From an uncultured bacterium (lineage in GTDB: Bacteria > JAAXHH01): a stretch of DNA of 42,424 nt. The translations under genes were made by a program, and so were the position numbers. Positions 8,445 through 18,127 of this stretch are shown here, piece by piece. Under the pieces are notes generated by a model that made no database searches, had not been told where the DNA came from, and worked only from the letters and a program-made list of their open reading frames with translations. Positions within the stretch are counted from its first letter, which is position 1, and every line of letters starts with the position of its first letter. The stretch lies in the NCBI GenBank assembly GCA_913051705.1, contig CAJXCW010000012.1, positions 1-42,424 on the forward strand. The letters run 5' to 3'.

Positions 8445-10010
8445 ATGTTGTATCGGTTTATGCTTATAGGTTTGATTTTGTGCTGGTCTGTTTCGGTAAA
8501 TGGTCAAGAACCTGTGGATCAGCAGATGATCGCAAAAATCAAAATGGAAGGCTTTCAGCGGTCCCAGGTGATGAAAACGCTCCGCTATCTGACGGATGTG
8601 GCCGGACCACGCCTGACCGGGTCGCCGAATTGGCGTCATGCCGGCGAATGGAGCAGAGATACGCTTAAAGATTGGGGGTTGAAGAACAGCAAACTGGAAC
8701 CCTGGGGTACGTTTGGACGAGGATGGTCTATTGAGGCCTTTTCCATCGAAATGCTGGAACCGCAATACCAGCCCTTGCTGGCGTATCCGAAAGCCTGGAC
8801 GCCGAGTAGCGACGGCATCATTACAGGGGCGCCGGAGTTCATAGAAATTGCCTCCGAGAAAGATTTTGAAAAGTATAAAGGTAAGCTGGCCGGAAAGATT
8901 GTCATGAACCGGAAACCGGCCCCTGCCGGCCCCCATTTTGAAGCAGATGCCCGGCGTAATACAGACGAATTCCTGGCGGATCGGGCGGAAGCCATATCCC
9001 CGGGCGGCGCCAGTACCTTCTGGGATCTGCAAAAGCGGCGGGTTACATTTCGAAAACGCAGAAATGATCTTCGGGCCTTCTACAGAGAAGAAGGGATTGC
9101 AGCCCTGATCGAGCCCAGTGGTCGGGATCACGGCGTCCTTCGCGTGAGTTCGGAAGGGTCGCAGGATATGGATTCAGAGGATACGTATCCGGCGTTCGTG
9201 ATGGCCAAAGCGCATTATGGCCGTATCCTGCGTCTTATGGATCAAGATATCCCCGTTTCCATTTCTCTCAGATTGAAGACCCGGTTCCATACGGACGATA
9301 CCAGAGGCTACAATGTGATTGCCGAAATACCCGGTACGGATGACGAATTAAAAGCGGAGATCGTCATGCTCGGGGGCCACCTTGACTCGTGGCATTCAGG
9401 TACCGGCGCGACGGACAATGCCGCTGGATGTGCCGTGATGATGGAGGCTGTGCGAATCCTGAAGGCACTCGACATACAGCCGAGACGAACGATTCGAATC
9501 GCCTTATGGAGCGGTGAAGAACAGGGATTGCTCGGATCTATCGGATATGTCAATACACATTTTGCGGATCTGGAAACCATGGAATTGAAATCGGAACACG
9601 AGAAACTGTCCGGTTATTTTAATCTGGACAACGGCACGGGTAAAATCCGGGGGATCTACCTGCAGGGGAACGAAGGCGTACGACCGATATTCGAGGCCTA
9701 CATGAAACCGTTCGAATATCTGGGCGCCACCACGATTTCAACGCGCAACACGGGTGGAACGGACCACCTGTCGTTCAACTGGGCCGGCCTGCCGGGATTC
9801 CAGTTCATTCAGGACTCCATCGAATATGGAACACGCACCCATCATACCAATATGGACGTGTCGGAATATGTCGTCGAAGGCGACCTGAAGCAGGCGTCCG
9901 TGGTCATCGCCACCTTTGTCTATCATACCGCGATGCGGGATGAAAAACTACCCAGGATGCCGTTGCCTACGCCGCCTGAACCTGAAGAGGAGAAAATGCC
10001 GGCGCAGTAA
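8445..10010 (+). CDS. Secreted M28-family zinc aminopeptidase/carboxypeptidase
   Basis: 521 aa. The signal peptide occupies about residues 1-21 (cleavage near VNG/Q), so it should act in the periplasm or outside. The C-terminal half is the M28 catalytic domain, with GGHLDSWH (zinc His and catalytic Asp), ATDNAAG (bridging Asp), SGEEQG (catalytic and metal Glu), FNLDNGTG (Asp) and GGTDHLSF (zinc His). A protease-associated-like region lies between about residues 90 and 280. A strong Shine-Dalgarno AAGGAGG at 8432-8438 fixes the start. It likely degrades peptides. Only a weak 7-bp duplication (GCAGCGT) is seen in the 100-bp gap after sbcC. Confidence 0.9.
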   Translation: MLYRFMLIGLILCWSVSVNGQEPVDQQMIAKIKMEGFQRSQVMKTLRYLTDVAGPRLTGSPNWRHAGEWSRDTLKDWGLKNSKLEPWGTFGRGWSIEAFSIEMLEPQYQPLLAYPKAWTPSSDGIITGAPEFIEIASEKDFEKYKGKLAGKIVMNRKPAPAGPHFEADARRNTDEFLADRAEAISPGGASTFWDLQKRRVTFRKRRNDLRAFYREEGIAALIEPSGRDHGVLRVSSEGSQDMDSEDTYPAFVMAKAHYGRILRLMDQDIPVSISLRLKTRFHTDDTRGYNVIAEIPGTDDELKAEIVMLGGHLDSWHSGTGATDNAAGCAVMMEAVRILKALDIQPRRTIRIALWSGEEQGLLGSIGYVNTHFADLETMELKSEHEKLSGYFNLDNGTGKIRGIYLQGNEGVRPIFEAYMKPFEYLGATTISTRNTGGTDHLSFNWAGLPGFQFIQDSIEYGTRTHHTNMDVSEYVVEGDLKQASVVIATFVYHTAMRDEKLPRMPLPTPPEPEEEKMPAQ

Positions 10011-10036
10011 TTTAAAAGCTATAGGAAGGGGTTAAA

Positions 10037-10900
10037 ATGCGACTTGGTATTGTCGGCTTTGCACCCGGGGATCCGCGAGCAATTACAGCAGAACAGTTGA
10101 ATCGCGCCTGTGCGCTCGGGGTCACATCCGTCTGTTATCACGGTCCGGGGGACGTTCTGTTCGATTTAACCACGGCTGATTTTGAGCGCGTCAACAGTCT
10201 GTACGATGAAGCCGGTCTGGAACTGGCGCAGTTTGGGGTCGGGTATAGCGCATGTCTATTTGATCCCGACGATGAAGTGCGTGCACATGTTATTCGTACC
10301 ATCCACCACGGTATTGAAGTCGGTGTCAAACTGCGTGCCGGATGCGTCCTGATCCGCACCGGCAGCTTGAATCTGACCGGTTCGTACAATCCCTCACCCA
10401 AAAACCATGAGCCGGGACGCCTGGATACGCTCATTGATACCTTGCGCCGTGTTGCGGATAAAGCGGAACAGGAAGGCATGACCATCGTCGTGGAGACGCA
10501 TGTCCTGACGATTATGGGGTCGCCCGAAATTAATCAAGAGGTTATCGAGGCGGTGGACTCCGACCGGATGCGGGTGGTTATGGATTTTGTGAATCATTTC
10601 CAATCGCTGGAACAGGTATACAACAGCACCGAACGCCTGAACCATATTTTCGATATCATGGGTCCCATCTCAACCGTTGGCCATGTTAAAGATATTAAAA
10701 TGTCCCCCGGTTTGGTGCTGCATATCGACGAAGAGGTTCCAGGAGAAGGCGTCCTCGATGTGACCACGGCCCTGCAACGGTGGGAACAGAGCCATCCGGA
10801 CGGCTATATGCTGGTTGAACATCTGCCGGAAGAAAAAATACCCGACGCCGTCAACAATGTCCGGGTCCTTGCCCGGGATGCCGGTGTTGATATTCATTAA
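10037..10900 (+). CDS. Sugar phosphate isomerase/epimerase-like TIM-barrel protein
   Basis: 287 aa protein of the xylose-isomerase-like / AP endonuclease family 2 fold. Typical strands are MRLGIVGFAPGDPRA at the N-terminus, a mid-barrel Glu (VVETHV), VVMDFVNH, VGHVKDIK and a C-terminal MLVEHLPEE. His and Glu residues at these strand ends are the usual divalent-metal ligands. A Shine-Dalgarno-like AGGAAGGGG precedes the ATG. There is no signal peptide, so it is cytoplasmic. Members of this family act on keto-sugars or inositol derivatives; the substrate is unknown. It follows the peptidase by 26 bp and may be co-transcribed. Confidence 0.85.
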   Translation: MRLGIVGFAPGDPRAITAEQLNRACALGVTSVCYHGPGDVLFDLTTADFERVNSLYDEAGLELAQFGVGYSACLFDPDDEVRAHVIRTIHHGIEVGVKLRAGCVLIRTGSLNLTGSYNPSPKNHEPGRLDTLIDTLRRVADKAEQEGMTIVVETHVLTIMGSPEINQEVIEAVDSDRMRVVMDFVNHFQSLEQVYNSTERLNHIFDIMGPISTVGHVKDIKMSPGLVLHIDEEVPGEGVLDVTTALQRWEQSHPDGYMLVEHLPEEKIPDAVNNVRVLARDAGVDIH

Positions 10901-10995
10901 ACCTGGCAGGCGTACAATATGGCATCTGTAGGACGTGAAATTTTACGCCCCTATATTGCCCAACACCCGCGTGTCCATTCCAAATCCACCATCCC

Positions 10996-12273
10996 ATGCG
11001 TACAGTCCTGATCCTGGCCTATTATTTCCCGCCCATGGGACTGGGTGGCGTCCAGCGGCCGTTGAAATTTTCTAAATACCTGCCGCAGTTCGGATGGCGG
11101 CCTATCGTGGCTACGGTCAAGGATGTATCCTATTACAGTCAAGATACGACACTGCTTGAGGAACTGCCGGAAGAAGTCGTCGTTTCCCGTTCAGGATCTC
11201 TGGATCCCTTGCGGCTGGCCTATTGTTTAGGGAAGCAGAAAAAGTCTACTGGAAGGACACGCAGCAGGGGCAGATCGTTGGCTCCATGGATGTTGTTTCC
11301 TGATAATCAGATCGGCTGGGTGCCGTTTGTTGTCCTGCGCGCCCTTCATTTAATCCGAAGGTACGCTGTAGATGCCATCCTGACCACCTCACCGCCGGCG
11401 TCCAGCCATCTGGCCGGTTATCTGATCCATCGCTTGACCGGCCTGCCCTGGGTCATTGATTTCAGAGATGCCTGGGCAGGCGGCGAATTCGATCAGGCGC
11501 CTTCCAATGCACATCGCTGGTTAGCCTGCACTTTACAGCAGCATTTTATCCATCGTGCGACGCATGTGATCGCCGTTTCGCAAGATATTGTCGACGGACT
11601 AACAGATACCCTACCTGGTGCGCCGCCGGTCACTGTCATCCCCAACGGGTATGATTCGGCAGACTTTGCTTTCCCCGTTGGCCGGGCTCCGGCGAATAAG
11701 TTTATATTAACCTATTGCGGCGCTTTGAATGCCGCCCGTAATCCTGAACCGTTGTTTCAAGCCCTGCATCGTATGACGGCGCAGCAAGCCGACCTGGCTG
11801 ACCTGTTGGAGGTTCGATTGATCGGTGAAGATCTTGGTTTATCGGTGGAAACACTCATTCGGAAATATAAAATACAACATCTGGTAACCCACTTCGGGTA
11901 TCTTACTCATGAGAAAGCGGTAACACAAATCCTTGCGGCAAATGCGCTGGTCATGTTTATTACATCGGAATCGCACCTGGTTAAGGGCGTTCCTACGGGT
12001 AAGATCTATGAATACCTGGCATCGGGGAAACCCATACTGGCCATCGCCCCGGACGGTGCGGCATCGGATCTGATTAAACGTTATGACCGTGGACAAACCG
12101 TGCCTCCGAATGGTGTCCAACAGATAGCCTTAGTACTTGAGACCTGGATCAAGCAATATGAGACCGGCGATTTACCTGAATATCCAGTTGATGATGAACC
12201 GATCCGCCCATTCAGCCGTTTTCAATTAACCGATCAACTTGCACAGATATTAAACCATGTCGTTACTCCCTGA
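10996..12273 (+). CDS. Glycosyltransferase, GT4-like (GT-B fold)
   Basis: 425 aa. The N-terminal GT-B acceptor domain has LILAYYFPPMGLGGVQRP, a hallmark of family 4-type transferases. The C-terminal donor-binding domain has VIPNGYDSADF and PTGKIYEYLASGKPILA with the conserved Glu. It probably transfers a sugar from a nucleotide donor onto a cell-surface glycan. No Shine-Dalgarno is visible before the ATG (leader ends CCACCATCCC). It overlaps the next glycosyltransferase by 17 bp, so the two are translationally linked. Confidence 0.88.
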   Translation: MRTVLILAYYFPPMGLGGVQRPLKFSKYLPQFGWRPIVATVKDVSYYSQDTTLLEELPEEVVVSRSGSLDPLRLAYCLGKQKKSTGRTRSRGRSLAPWMLFPDNQIGWVPFVVLRALHLIRRYAVDAILTTSPPASSHLAGYLIHRLTGLPWVIDFRDAWAGGEFDQAPSNAHRWLACTLQQHFIHRATHVIAVSQDIVDGLTDTLPGAPPVTVIPNGYDSADFAFPVGRAPANKFILTYCGALNAARNPEPLFQALHRMTAQQADLADLLEVRLIGEDLGLSVETLIRKYKIQHLVTHFGYLTHEKAVTQILAANALVMFITSESHLVKGVPTGKIYEYLASGKPILAIAPDGAASDLIKRYDRGQTVPPNGVQQIALVLETWIKQYETGDLPEYPVDDEPIRPFSRFQLTDQLAQILNHVVTP

Positions 12274-13180
12274 TCCGGTTCTAATAAAAGAAGAAATCCT
12301 GCCCACAGCCCTTGATCTGTCTGTCGTTATTGTCAGTTGGAACAGCGTTGAATTTCTGGAAGAGTGCCTGGGAGCGGTATACGAGGCGGCGGATGGACGG
12401 GATGTCGAGGTCATCGTCGTGGATAATGCATCGACCGACGGCAGCACTGATTTGATCAGACGTCGATTCCCGAATGTGCATCTGATTGTCAATCCCGGCA
12501 ATATGGGCGTTTCGGTCGCGTTCAACCAGGGTTTGCAGGCCGGCAAAGGCAAATACATTCAGATGCTCTGTTCGGATACCATCGTCCAGCCTGATGCGCT
12601 GGATGCCATGACGACCTTTCTGGATACGCACCCCGATGTCGGCGCTATCGGGCCGAAACTACTCTATCCTGATGGGCGGTTGCAACCTTCCTGCCGTACG
12701 TTCCCGACCTTGTGGACGTTCGCCTGGGAATTCCTGGGACTCAGCCGACTGTTTCCAAAACACCCGGTATTCGGAAGATGGCGTATGGGAGATTTTGATC
12801 ATATGACGACGCGTGAGGTGGATCAGCCGCGCGGCTCAAGTCTTATGGTCCGGCACGCCGTCTGGGAGGAGATCGGAGGATGGGATGAAAATCTGGATAT
12901 GTTCTTTAACGACGTAGACTGGTGTCTGCGGATCAAAGAACAGGGGTGGAAGATCTTTTTTATACCGGATGCCGTTATGAATCATTACGGCGGCAGCAGC
13001 GTGAAAAAAGTACGACCGCGCATGATTCTCGCCTCACATGGCTGTTGCTATCGTTTTTTCAAGAAACATCAAAGCGGCTTTCTCCACGCTCTGGCCATCC
13101 GCATGCTCGGGGTAGCGCTACTGGTTTCTGCCGGGATACGTTATCTTCTGGCACGGCTTACGCCTTCCAGAATTGCATAG
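12257..13180 (+). CDS. Glycosyltransferase family 2 (rhamnosyltransferase-like)
   Basis: 307 aa GT-A protein. It has the N-terminal SVVIVSWNS strand, VIVVDNASTDGS with the nucleotide-binding Asp residues, NMGVSVAFNQGL, and a later FFNDVDWCLRIKEQGW containing the ED/DVD catalytic-region motif. A hydrophobic stretch near the C-terminus (LGVALLVSAGIRYLLA) may anchor it to the membrane. The start at 12257 lies inside the end of the previous gene. With its partner it likely decorates a polysaccharide or lipid-linked glycan. Confidence 0.88.
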   Translation: MSLLPDPVLIKEEILPTALDLSVVIVSWNSVEFLEECLGAVYEAADGRDVEVIVVDNASTDGSTDLIRRRFPNVHLIVNPGNMGVSVAFNQGLQAGKGKYIQMLCSDTIVQPDALDAMTTFLDTHPDVGAIGPKLLYPDGRLQPSCRTFPTLWTFAWEFLGLSRLFPKHPVFGRWRMGDFDHMTTREVDQPRGSSLMVRHAVWEEIGGWDENLDMFFNDVDWCLRIKEQGWKIFFIPDAVMNHYGGSSVKKVRPRMILASHGCCYRFFKKHQSGFLHALAIRMLGVALLVSAGIRYLLARLTPSRIA

Positions 13181-13212
13181 GCATATAGAACGGCCTCATG
13201 CTGAATGCGCCC

Positions 13213-14994
13213 TCACGTCCCCATGCTTTCTTCTCTCAGTCTATCCAGAATCACACCCCCCTCTTCATCCATTATATGTAAAACCGCATCAAGAAAATCC
13301 TCACCCAATGGGATATCTGCCGAGTAACCTGTACGTCGGACTTTTAATTCAACAAATCCATTTTTAACCCCCCGGCTTCCAATCGTCAACCGTATCGGTA
13401 TCCCCATCAGATCCGCATCATTAAATTTAACACCGGCCCGATCGTTCCGGTCATCATACAGCACATCCAGGCCGGCTTCCGTCAAGGTGTCATACAAGGT
13501 GTCCGCCACCTGTATAACTTCAGGATTGCCGCCGGCCAGGCTCACCAGCATAATCTGAAACGGGGAGACACTGAGTGGCCAGCAGATGCCGTTCTCATCG
13601 TGATTCAGTTCAATAATCGTGGCTATTAGCCGGTCAACCCCGATGCCGTAGCATCCCATAACCAGCGGATGGGATGTATTCTGCCCATCCAGGTAAGTGG
13701 CGTCCATCACGGCGCTGTATTTGGTGCCCAGTTTGAAAATATTACCGACTTCAATACCGCGTTCGGATCGCAGCCTTTCGCCACACGAGGGACAGGCATG
13801 GCCGTCGGCCGCAGCGGTGATATCCGCCACGATATCCGCCTCATAGTCCCGGCCGTAGTTAACATGAGTCAGGTGATAGTCCACCTTGTTGGCGCCTGCG
13901 ACCAGATTCGGGCTGATCGGAATCAGGTCATCCACCACCAGTAATACACGAGATCGATCGATGCCGACAGGCGATCCGAAACCCGGCTCAGCGCCGATAT
14001 CTAAAATCTCTTCAGGCGTGGCCGGACGAAGGGCCAACGCGTTGACGGCATTGCTGATTTTAGTCTCGTTGAGGTCCATATCGCCTCTGACCACCGCGAA
14101 TACAAATTGATCTTCAAGAGGTCCGCTATCGTCTGCGATCGTGGCGACCAGAAACACGGCTTTGGCTGTTTTCTCTGTTGAGATATTCAGGAATGCCGCG
14201 AGTTCATCGATGGTGGTTGTACCGGGGGTATGGATTTCTTTAAGTGGCAGCGCCGTTTCAGGAGCCGGTTTTAATTTCTGAAAAGCCGCCACCTGACGAT
14301 TTGCCTTATACCCGCAAGCGTCACACATCAGGATGGTATCCTCGCCATCCGGCGAAAGAGCCATGAATTCGTGGGCCATCGTCCCGCCCATCATGCCTGT
14401 ATCGCTGCTGACGGCGACGACGTCAATGCCGCATCGTCGGAAAATATTGAAGTAGGCCTGATAGACCTGTGGATAATACGCGTCCAGATCTTCGAAATCA
14501 GCATGAAATGAGTAGCCGTCTTTCATCGTAAATTCCCGCACACGAATCAAACCGCCGCGCGGTCTCGGTTCATCCCGGAATTTGGTCTGGATCTGATACA
14601 CCATGAAAGGCAATTGACGATAGCTCTTGATCAATCCGGCGGCTAATGATGTGACGACCTCTTCATGCGTCATCCCCAGACAAAGGTCTCGATTATGGCG
14701 ATCCTTCAGCCGGGCCATGTCACTGCCGATCTGCTGCCAGCGGCCGCTCTGTTGCCACAGTTCTGCGGGCTGGACGACCGGCAACGACACTTCCTGGCCG
14801 GTGATGGCTTCCATTTCTTCTCGAATAATCCGTTCTATACGGTGTTTAATCCGCTGACCGATCGGCAGATACGAAAAAATACCGGCGGCAACCTGTCTGA
14901 CCAGCCCCGCCCTCAGCATAAGTTGATGGCTGATCAATTCCGCTTCGGATTGTTCCTCTCGAAGCGTTTGAAAAAATAATCGGGTTAATCGCAT
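13213..14994 (-). CDS. proS: Prolyl-tRNA synthetase, bacterial type
   Basis: Charges tRNA-Pro. 593 aa class II synthetase with motif 2 (KFRDEPRPRGGLIRVREFTMKDGYSF, in part), the inserted YbaK-like editing domain (about residues 225-405), motif 3 (MGCYGIGVDRL) and the C-terminal anticodon-binding domain, i.e. the bacterial ProS layout. The frame is open upstream to 15180, but the ATG at 14994 gives the canonical MRLTRLFFQTLRE opening. GAGGAA lies just upstream and the extension would run through the preceding gene. It is 10 bp downstream of the PHP gene on the same strand and convergent with the glycosyltransferases. Confidence 0.96.
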   Translation of the reverse strand: MRLTRLFFQTLREEQSEAELISHQLMLRAGLVRQVAAGIFSYLPIGQRIKHRIERIIREEMEAITGQEVSLPVVQPAELWQQSGRWQQIGSDMARLKDRHNRDLCLGMTHEEVVTSLAAGLIKSYRQLPFMVYQIQTKFRDEPRPRGGLIRVREFTMKDGYSFHADFEDLDAYYPQVYQAYFNIFRRCGIDVVAVSSDTGMMGGTMAHEFMALSPDGEDTILMCDACGYKANRQVAAFQKLKPAPETALPLKEIHTPGTTTIDELAAFLNISTEKTAKAVFLVATIADDSGPLEDQFVFAVVRGDMDLNETKISNAVNALALRPATPEEILDIGAEPGFGSPVGIDRSRVLLVVDDLIPISPNLVAGANKVDYHLTHVNYGRDYEADIVADITAAADGHACPSCGERLRSERGIEVGNIFKLGTKYSAVMDATYLDGQNTSHPLVMGCYGIGVDRLIATIIELNHDENGICWPLSVSPFQIMLVSLAGGNPEVIQVADTLYDTLTEAGLDVLYDDRNDRAGVKFNDADLMGIPIRLTIGSRGVKNGFVELKVRRTGYSADIPLGEDFLDAVLHIMDEEGGVILDRLREESMGT

Positions 14995-15004
14995 GGCATA
15001 TTCC

Positions 15005-15931
15005 TCAGTCCTTAATCCAGAAGGGCTGTGTCCAGGCTTTCGCATGCCCGTGCCCCTGGCATTCGGCTCTGATGTAGATCGATTCAGATATATTTTCAGG
15101 TGTGCCGGCCCAATGTTGAAATTCGTCCATGGTGATGACACAGCTGCCTGACGTGAACTTTTGAGCGACGATGCCATCACGCATTATCCACCAGATCTCA
15201 TCGGCGTCACTCTGCAAGGTGATTTCCTGACCATCAGATCGAACGCCGACCTGTTGTATAGACACGCCGGTGGATGCATAAAACCGACCTGCGTGACAGG
15301 CGTCTACGATGCTCCGCCAGGATACAGGCTCATTCTCAGACCATTGCACGCAGTTCCAGGCCAGAAAGTGATCAATCGGTTCATGCTGGTCGTCTGTGCC
15401 GTGGCCATAGACCTGCCATCCCTTGCTGAGGAGCCGGTCCCAGCGATTCGTAGCATTAGCTTCGCCCGATAAACGCTCAATCACACCGGTGTATATCTCC
15501 ATGCCGCACAGGCCGGTCATGGTATCGAGAAGGGCGTCGGTTGTATAATCCGGGCGAGGCTGCCAGTTCGGATGGTCGTAGATGAACAGTCCACCCGCAG
15601 CATGCACCTCATCCATGATCTGTTTTGGTGTCAATGTTCTGGCAGGCAGTTCCCGGTCAGCGCCTAAATAGAGCAACGTCTGATTGTCAGACGAGGTCAC
15701 TTCTATGGCGGGAACCAGGCACATCGAAGTCGCCGGCTGTAACGGCCTGACATCCAGCAGGGTGTCGTGTTCTGAAAAGGCCAGATAATCATAACCTGCT
15801 TCTTCATACAAACGAACATTTTCTTCAGGAGACAGGTGTCCGTCCGAAACGGTTGAATGGCCGTGATGATTCCCACGCAACCATCGATACGGCGTGTCAG
15901 GGTCGCAATAGGACGTCACAAAACGGGGCAT
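15005..15931 (-). CDS. PHP-domain metal-dependent phosphoesterase-like protein
   Basis: 308 aa. The N-terminal PHP signature is clear: RGNHHGHSTVSDGHLSPEE gives the His-x-His pair plus Asp, followed by YLAFSEHD and later FIYDHPNW. These residues coordinate a trinuclear metal site in the CehA/YciV-type group. The C-terminal third (after about residue 215) is a beta-rich region without a known signature. No signal peptide. GGGAG precedes the ATG. The substrate is unknown; homologous PHP proteins hydrolyse phosphate esters. It is probably co-transcribed with proS, 10 bp downstream. Confidence 0.82.
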   Translation of the reverse strand: MPRFVTSYCDPDTPYRWLRGNHHGHSTVSDGHLSPEENVRLYEEAGYDYLAFSEHDTLLDVRPLQPATSMCLVPAIEVTSSDNQTLLYLGADRELPARTLTPKQIMDEVHAAGGLFIYDHPNWQPRPDYTTDALLDTMTGLCGMEIYTGVIERLSGEANATNRWDRLLSKGWQVYGHGTDDQHEPIDHFLAWNCVQWSENEPVSWRSIVDACHAGRFYASTGVSIQQVGVRSDGQEITLQSDADEIWWIMRDGIVAQKFTSGSCVITMDEFQHWAGTPENISESIYIRAECQGHGHAKAWTQPFWIKD

Positions 15932-16043
15932 AATGATCTCCCATATCTTAAAAAATAAGTGGCTATCAATATAGGTCCATGCTATATTGCAACTCTGATA
16001 AAAATAGGCAAGAAAAATAAGACAAGATACAATATACAGGGCG

Positions 16044-16078
16044 CAGGATGCGGGATAGCGGGATCACCTTGCATCCTG
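16044..16078 (+). promoter_or_regulatory. Leader hairpin before the S9 peptidase gene
   Basis: CAGGATGC (16044-16051) and GCATCCTG (16071-16078) form a perfect 8-bp inverted repeat with a 19-nt loop in the 175-bp divergent gap, about 28 bases before the GTG start. Possible roles are an RNA hairpin or an operator; nothing distinguishes them. The rest of the gap is AT-rich and a promoter could not be fixed. Confidence 0.4.
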
Positions 16079-16106
16079 TGTCGCCTCGACCAGAGGGAGA
16101 TGCACC

Positions 16107-17978
16107 GTGTCTGAAAAACAACAGGTGGCCTACGGCTTCTGGCCCAGTTCGATCTCTGCCGAAACGATGGGAGCGCAGACCCCGTTGCTTGACGTGCAAT
16201 GGAATAAGACCGGCGACAGCCTGATCTGGCTGGAACGTCGCTCGGATCGGGGCGTTCTCGTATGCCGCCGTGGTGATGAGGCGCCTTATGATCTTACCGA
16301 CGGCTATATGGTCCGCGGTAGCGTAGGATATGGCGGTGGAGATTATACCGTTTCAAAAGACAGCGTGGTCTTTGCTGAAAAAGATGGCCGGTTATATCAT
16401 CAATCCCTGACGTCGGGATCGGCGCGGCCGATTACACCGGCATTCGGCGCCGCCGCCTCGCCGGTCGTATCCCCTGATGGCCGATGGGTGTTGTATGTCC
16501 ACACGTATGAAGATACCGATGTGGTCGGACTCGTGGACAGTCAGGGGCGACACTGGCCGGTGGATCTGGTATCCGGCGCTGATTTTTACATGCAGCCGAT
16601 CTGGCATCCGGCAGGAGATCGAATCGCCTGGATAGAATGGGACCAGCCCCAGATGCCCTGGGACGGCACCCGGCTTAAAATCGCTCATCTTGATGGCGAG
16701 ACGCCAGGCGTTATTGAGACGACATTGATGGGGGGCGACAAAGACACGCCCGTCTTTCAACCGGCCTTCTCACCAGATGGGACCTGGTTGTCCTATATCA
16801 TCACCGAGGGGGAATGGGACCAACTGGTTATTCATAATATAGCCTCCGGTCAACGAAGGATTCTGGTCGAAGACGTTACACTCGCTGAACCGGCCTGGGT
16901 ACAGGGGATTCGCGTCTACGGATGGAGTCCGGGCAGTGAAAAAATCTATTATCATCAAAACGACCAGGGCTTCGGATCACTCTGGGAAGTAGATATCGAA
17001 AGCGGTCATCGTACACAGATCGATATAGCGCCCTATACCTGGATTTCACAAATCGCAGTATCACCCGCACAGGATGTCCTCGCGTGCATCGCCTCTGCGT
17101 CGAATGTCCCCGATCGTATTGTAACGATAGAGAAAAATCGCCGGACGATCCATCGCCGCAGCCGGTCCGAGATGATACCTGCTCAAGAGTTACCGGTACC
17201 GGAGGCGATCACCTGGTCGGCGTCCGACGGCGCCATCGTCCATGGCCTATACTATCCGCCGGCCAGCAGCCATTTTATCGGCGCCGGTAAACCGCCCGCT
17301 ATCCTCTGCATTCACGGCGGCCCGACCGGCCAACAGACCGCGGTCTATTCTTCGGAAGTGCCGTTTTTCACCAGCCGGGGTTATGCTTATTTGTATGTGA
17401 ATTACCGGGGAAGCACCGGCTACGGTCGTTCGTACATGACCGCTTTGCGGGAACACTGGGGCGAATACGACACGGAGGATGCCGTAAGCGGCGCCCGGGC
17501 GCTGATCGATCAGGATCTGGCTGATCCGGATCGGATCGTCATCAAAGGCGGCAGCGCCGGCGGCTTTACGGTTTTAAACGCCCTCGTGCATCATCCCGGC
17601 GTTTTCCGTGCGGGGCTCTGTCTGTACGGGGTGACCAATCTGTTTTCTCTGGCAACAGACACCCATAAATTCGAAGCGCGATACCTGGACATCATGGTCG
17701 GCATGCTACCGGAAACCGGGGCAAGGTATCAGGCCTGGTCCCCGTTTTTCCATGCAGATAAAATTCGTGATCCGGTGGCGGTGTTTCAGGGAACGGAAGA
17801 CAAAGTCGTGCCGCCAGATCAGGCTGAATCGATCGTCCAGATCCTGCAACGTAACGGCGTACCACATATATACCGGCTGTACGAAGGAGAAGGACACGGC
17901 TGGCGTAAGACGGAGACGATTGTCTCTTTTTATGATGATGTAGATCGGTTTTTAAAGCAGCATGTGCTGATTGGTTGA
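16107..17978 (+). CDS. S9-family serine peptidase (acylaminoacyl/dipeptidyl peptidase-like)
   Basis: 623 aa. The N-terminal half (about 1-350) is a beta-propeller of TolB/DPP-like blades (SPDGRWVLYV, SPDGTWLSYI). The C-terminal alpha/beta hydrolase has Ser483 in GGSAGG, Asp565 in GTEDKVVPP and His597 in GEGHGW. No signal peptide, so likely cytoplasmic peptide turnover. The GTG start at 16107 is supported by GAGGGAG 8 bases upstream and by the lack of a good later start. The stop codon lies inside two copies of a TGATTGRT octamer (17968-17983). Confidence 0.9.
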   Translation: MSEKQQVAYGFWPSSISAETMGAQTPLLDVQWNKTGDSLIWLERRSDRGVLVCRRGDEAPYDLTDGYMVRGSVGYGGGDYTVSKDSVVFAEKDGRLYHQSLTSGSARPITPAFGAAASPVVSPDGRWVLYVHTYEDTDVVGLVDSQGRHWPVDLVSGADFYMQPIWHPAGDRIAWIEWDQPQMPWDGTRLKIAHLDGETPGVIETTLMGGDKDTPVFQPAFSPDGTWLSYIITEGEWDQLVIHNIASGQRRILVEDVTLAEPAWVQGIRVYGWSPGSEKIYYHQNDQGFGSLWEVDIESGHRTQIDIAPYTWISQIAVSPAQDVLACIASASNVPDRIVTIEKNRRTIHRRSRSEMIPAQELPVPEAITWSASDGAIVHGLYYPPASSHFIGAGKPPAILCIHGGPTGQQTAVYSSEVPFFTSRGYAYLYVNYRGSTGYGRSYMTALREHWGEYDTEDAVSGARALIDQDLADPDRIVIKGGSAGGFTVLNALVHHPGVFRAGLCLYGVTNLFSLATDTHKFEARYLDIMVGMLPETGARYQAWSPFFHADKIRDPVAVFQGTEDKVVPPDQAESIVQILQRNGVPHIYRLYEGEGHGWRKTETIVSFYDDVDRFLKQHVLIG

Positions 17979-17983
17979 TTGAT
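17968..17983. repeat. Two TGATTGRT octamers spanning the S9 stop codon
   Basis: TGATTGGT then TGATTGAT; the TGA at 17976-17978 starts the second unit and terminates the peptidase frame. Confidence 0.55.
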
Positions 17984-18085
17984 TTCGCTGCGCTCAATCG
18001 AAAGTAAAGAACGCCTCTTCAAGGCTTTATTAGAACGCGCTTCGGTCGCTGAACTTTTTATTGATTTACTGATTTTGGTCCTTTC

Positions 18086-18109
18086 AATCACCAAATCACT
18101 AAATCACCA
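18086..18109. repeat. AATCACYA octamer array, three copies
   Basis: AATCACCA, AATCACTA and AATCACCA in tandem, 10 bases before the GGAGCT ribosome site of the DegT remnant. Confidence 0.75.
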
Positions 18110-18127
18110 TTTCCGAAAGGAGCTCCC

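Noticed and set aside
8421-9131. 236-codon minus-strand frame over the M28 peptidase start
   Set aside because: Antisense shadow; low-complexity basic/aromatic mix, no recognisable motif.
14995-15180. N-terminal 62-residue extension of ProS
   Set aside because: It runs through the PHP gene and ProS normally starts at MRLTRLFF; GAGGAA precedes 14994.
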